Positions 30,431 through 31,630 of a stretch of DNA of 31,630 nucleotides are shown here, piece after piece (position 1 is the stretch's first letter; every line of letters begins with the position of its first letter). A program made the translations under genes and the position numbers. The stretch lies in NCBI GenBank assembly GCA_900758495.1, contig CAAERO010000009.1, positions 1 to 31,630 of the forward strand, written 5' to 3'. The notes beneath the pieces are model-generated. The model had not been told where the DNA came from. It worked only from the letters and a program-made list of their open reading frames with translations, and did not search any database. Source of the stretch: Bacilli bacterium (lineage in GTDB: Bacteria; Bacillota_I; Bacilli_A; RF39; UBA660).

Positions 30431-31630
30431 ATATGGATTTAAAGCAGTTCCATCTCCTTTAGTTATTAAAGTATCGGCCTTTAGATTTATAACTGGACGG
30501 GTCGCGAAGGAATTATCGACGCGGTGCCAAGGAGTCAGACTGCCTGAAGGAAGCACGGCCCAAACGAGCACACGAGAGTTGTTAATCTCAAAGTAAGATG
30601 GTGACAGTGTCCAGAAATATTGTCCATTATATAAATAGTAATTACTATTTGGTATATCGTATACTCCTCCTGCCAGTGCTGCTTCATCTGCTGTGATTAG
30701 TGATATTGGATAATCTAACTTAGCACTTGCATTTGATACTTTAAATTTATCATTATCTTGTACACATTTTAAACTTGGTGTTATTCCATTTGAATTTCTT
30801 TTATATGCTCCATAGAATGTATATGAGTCCAGCTTATAACCTGTACCACTTGAAATACTTCTATCATTACAGAATGTTTCATCTGTTAAATATGATGCAT
30901 AACTTGTTAGATTATTTTTATACCAAGTATCTAAGGTATTTTTCATAGTGGAATTTGTTGTATTTGTTACAGCATCTGCATAACTATCACTGCTATAGGA
31001 GATTGGTTGTACTGTCATTGTTGTATCATTTTGGTATCCTGTTACTTTGAAAACTACATTACAAGTGGTTTCCAAACAACTATATAATTTTTCTGCTACT
31101 ATTTCTTCATGATTATCTTTCCAAGTCAATTGTTTAATAGTACCAGTTAAAGTGAATTTTTTAGTTGATTCATCAAAAGTATACCCTGTTCCATAATTAT
31201 ATTTTTGTGTATTGGTAAACCAGTTGTATCCTGTTGTTCCGTTATTCTCATGAAGTGAGAATTTCTCATTATATTTATATCCTATATAAGTTGGATCCCA
31301 ATATTTACTATTAAATTGTGAGTTTCCTATTGTTACAGCCGTTCCTGTATCACTTGTTGATTTACCTGCATAAATCATTCGAATAGAACCATCTCCATTA
31401 CGACGTATGATTCTCCAAGTAAACCCTGCAAATGAAACATAATTATTCTTTACTGCTCCTCTATAGTAATAACTTTCTCCTTCATCATCTTCTGACATAA
31501 ATAAACCTTCATCTGTTGTTGCTGTCTTAGAGAAATCTGGTGTTCCTTTAGCTTTGATATTAGTTTTAGCGGTATCTACTGATGATTCGTGATTATTCAT
31601 TACTAACATACAATCTGATAAAGTATTAAA
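30416..31630 (-). CDS. C-terminal part of a large surface protein with C-lectin-like variable domain (5' end outside window)
   Basis: The reading frame is open to the window edge with no stop or clear start (the ATG at 31609 is internal and has no SD), so at least 404 residues are the C-terminal part of a longer gene. The visible protein is extracellular in style: Thr/Ser/Tyr/Asn-rich, few charged repeats, with YYYRGAVKNNYVSFAGFTWRIIRRNGDGSIRMIYAG at the front. The C-terminus has the pattern FWTLSPSYF, then V..V..SG.L, then ATRPVINLKAD and TALNPYVVG, which resembles formylglycine-generating-enzyme/C-lectin-type domains of retroelement targets. From about 30493 to 30610 the coding strand is GC-rich and A-poor compared with the rest. 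No sortase motif or membrane anchor is present at the C-terminus. The function is inferred as display or binding. Confidence 0.8.
   Translation of the reverse strand, partial: FNTLSDCMLVMNNHESSVDTAKTNIKAKGTPDFSKTATTDEGLFMSEDDEGESYYYRGAVKNNYVSFAGFTWRIIRRNGDGSIRMIYAGKSTSDTGTAVTIGNSQFNSKYWDPTYIGYKYNEKFSLHENNGTTGYNWFTNTQKYNYGTGYTFDESTKKFTLTGTIKQLTWKDNHEEIVAEKLYSCLETTCNVVFKVTGYQNDTTMTVQPISYSSDSYADAVTNTTNSTMKNTLDTWYKNNLTSYASYLTDETFCNDRSISSGTGYKLDSYTFYGAYKRNSNGITPSLKCVQDNDKFKVSNASAKLDYPISLITADEAALAGGVYDIPNSNYYLYNGQYFWTLSPSYFEINNSRVLVWAVLPSGSLTPWHRVDNSFATRPVINLKADTLITKGDGTALNPYVVGI
30493..30610 (-). other. candidate variable region of a diversity-generating retroelement target
   Basis: The codons from WTLSPSYF to RPVINL change sharply in composition. 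On the coding strand 33 successive bases (30578-30546) have no A at all in a genome whose coding strands are A-rich. Codons such as GCC, CTC, CGC, GCG and CAC are rare elsewhere in the window. Adenine depletion at one end of a C-lectin-like exon is what adenine-directed mutagenesis leaves behind. Confidence 0.55.

Noticed and set aside
30493..30610. GC-rich patch as an assembly chimera or foreign insertion
   Set aside because: The reading frame continues and the protein pattern (SP.YF to RPVINL) fits the same domain on both sides, so local mutagenesis explains it better.
1..31630. CRISPR array, insertion sequence, prophage or att site
   Set aside because: No regular spaced repeats, transposase, integrase or phage structural genes seen.

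Overview
The window is strongly AT-rich with Gram-positive signals throughout: GGAGG/AGGTGAT ribosome binding sites, TTGACA-N17-TATAAT promoters, a T-box leader and U-tract terminators. It carries genes of a true endospore former (sigG, yunB, a YlmC/YmxH PRC-barrel gene and a YutH/CotS-like coat gene) next to a fermentative pyruvate formate-lyase system. Together with the yut/yun/ylm neighbourhood and the style of the surface protein at the right edge, this suggests an uncultured low-GC, anaerobic, gut-type member of the Bacilli (an RF39-like or related lineage). The lineage is inference; spore formation and fermentation rest on recognisable genes.

Layout. 1-1068: the end of a tRNA cluster (Val, probably Thr at the edge), an S1-domain protein, and a 559-nt gene-free stretch ending in a structured leader. 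1069-6546: a NifU-like Fe-S scaffold, then a minus-strand block with spore genes and conserved small Bacilli genes (YutH-like, a coiled-coil protein, YrzB/DUF1292, YutD, YunB, YlmC-like, sigma-G). 6547-8017: an RluA-type pseudouridine synthase and, on the plus strand, tRNAs Ile, Asn, Glu and Ser. 8065-14653: a CtpE-like and an MgtA-like P-type ATPase flanking a membrane protein and a sirtuin. 14716-18627: an ABC exporter, a DUF1848 protein and a small unknown gene in one transcript, then a Fic-fold protein and tRNA-Lys. 18716-21670: pflB-pflA. 21806-25434: a 3D-domain wall protein, MurE and an orphan ClpC-like ATPase. 25465-28814: ileS with its T-box and promoter. 28823-31630: a membrane-anchored HExxH protein and the C-terminal part of a surface protein that runs off the right edge.

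Most notable points. (1) The surface protein ends in a C-lectin-like domain whose coding strand suddenly becomes adenine-poor and GC-rich, as expected for the variable region of a diversity-generating retroelement; no reverse transcriptase or template lies in the window. (2) sigG has a perfect 11-bp hairpin that hides its Shine-Dalgarno sequence, and a sigma-G-type promoter whose -10 box lies in that hairpin, so read-through mRNA should be silent and autoregulatory mRNA translatable. (3) IleRS is a type 2 enzyme with a swapped GLHH signature. (4) Two proteins have altered catalytic motifs: the ClpC-like ATPase has FIHEIH in place of FIDEIH, and the Fic protein has Gln in place of the catalytic His. 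Genes are tightly packed, and several intrinsic terminators overlap the stop codons of the genes they end.
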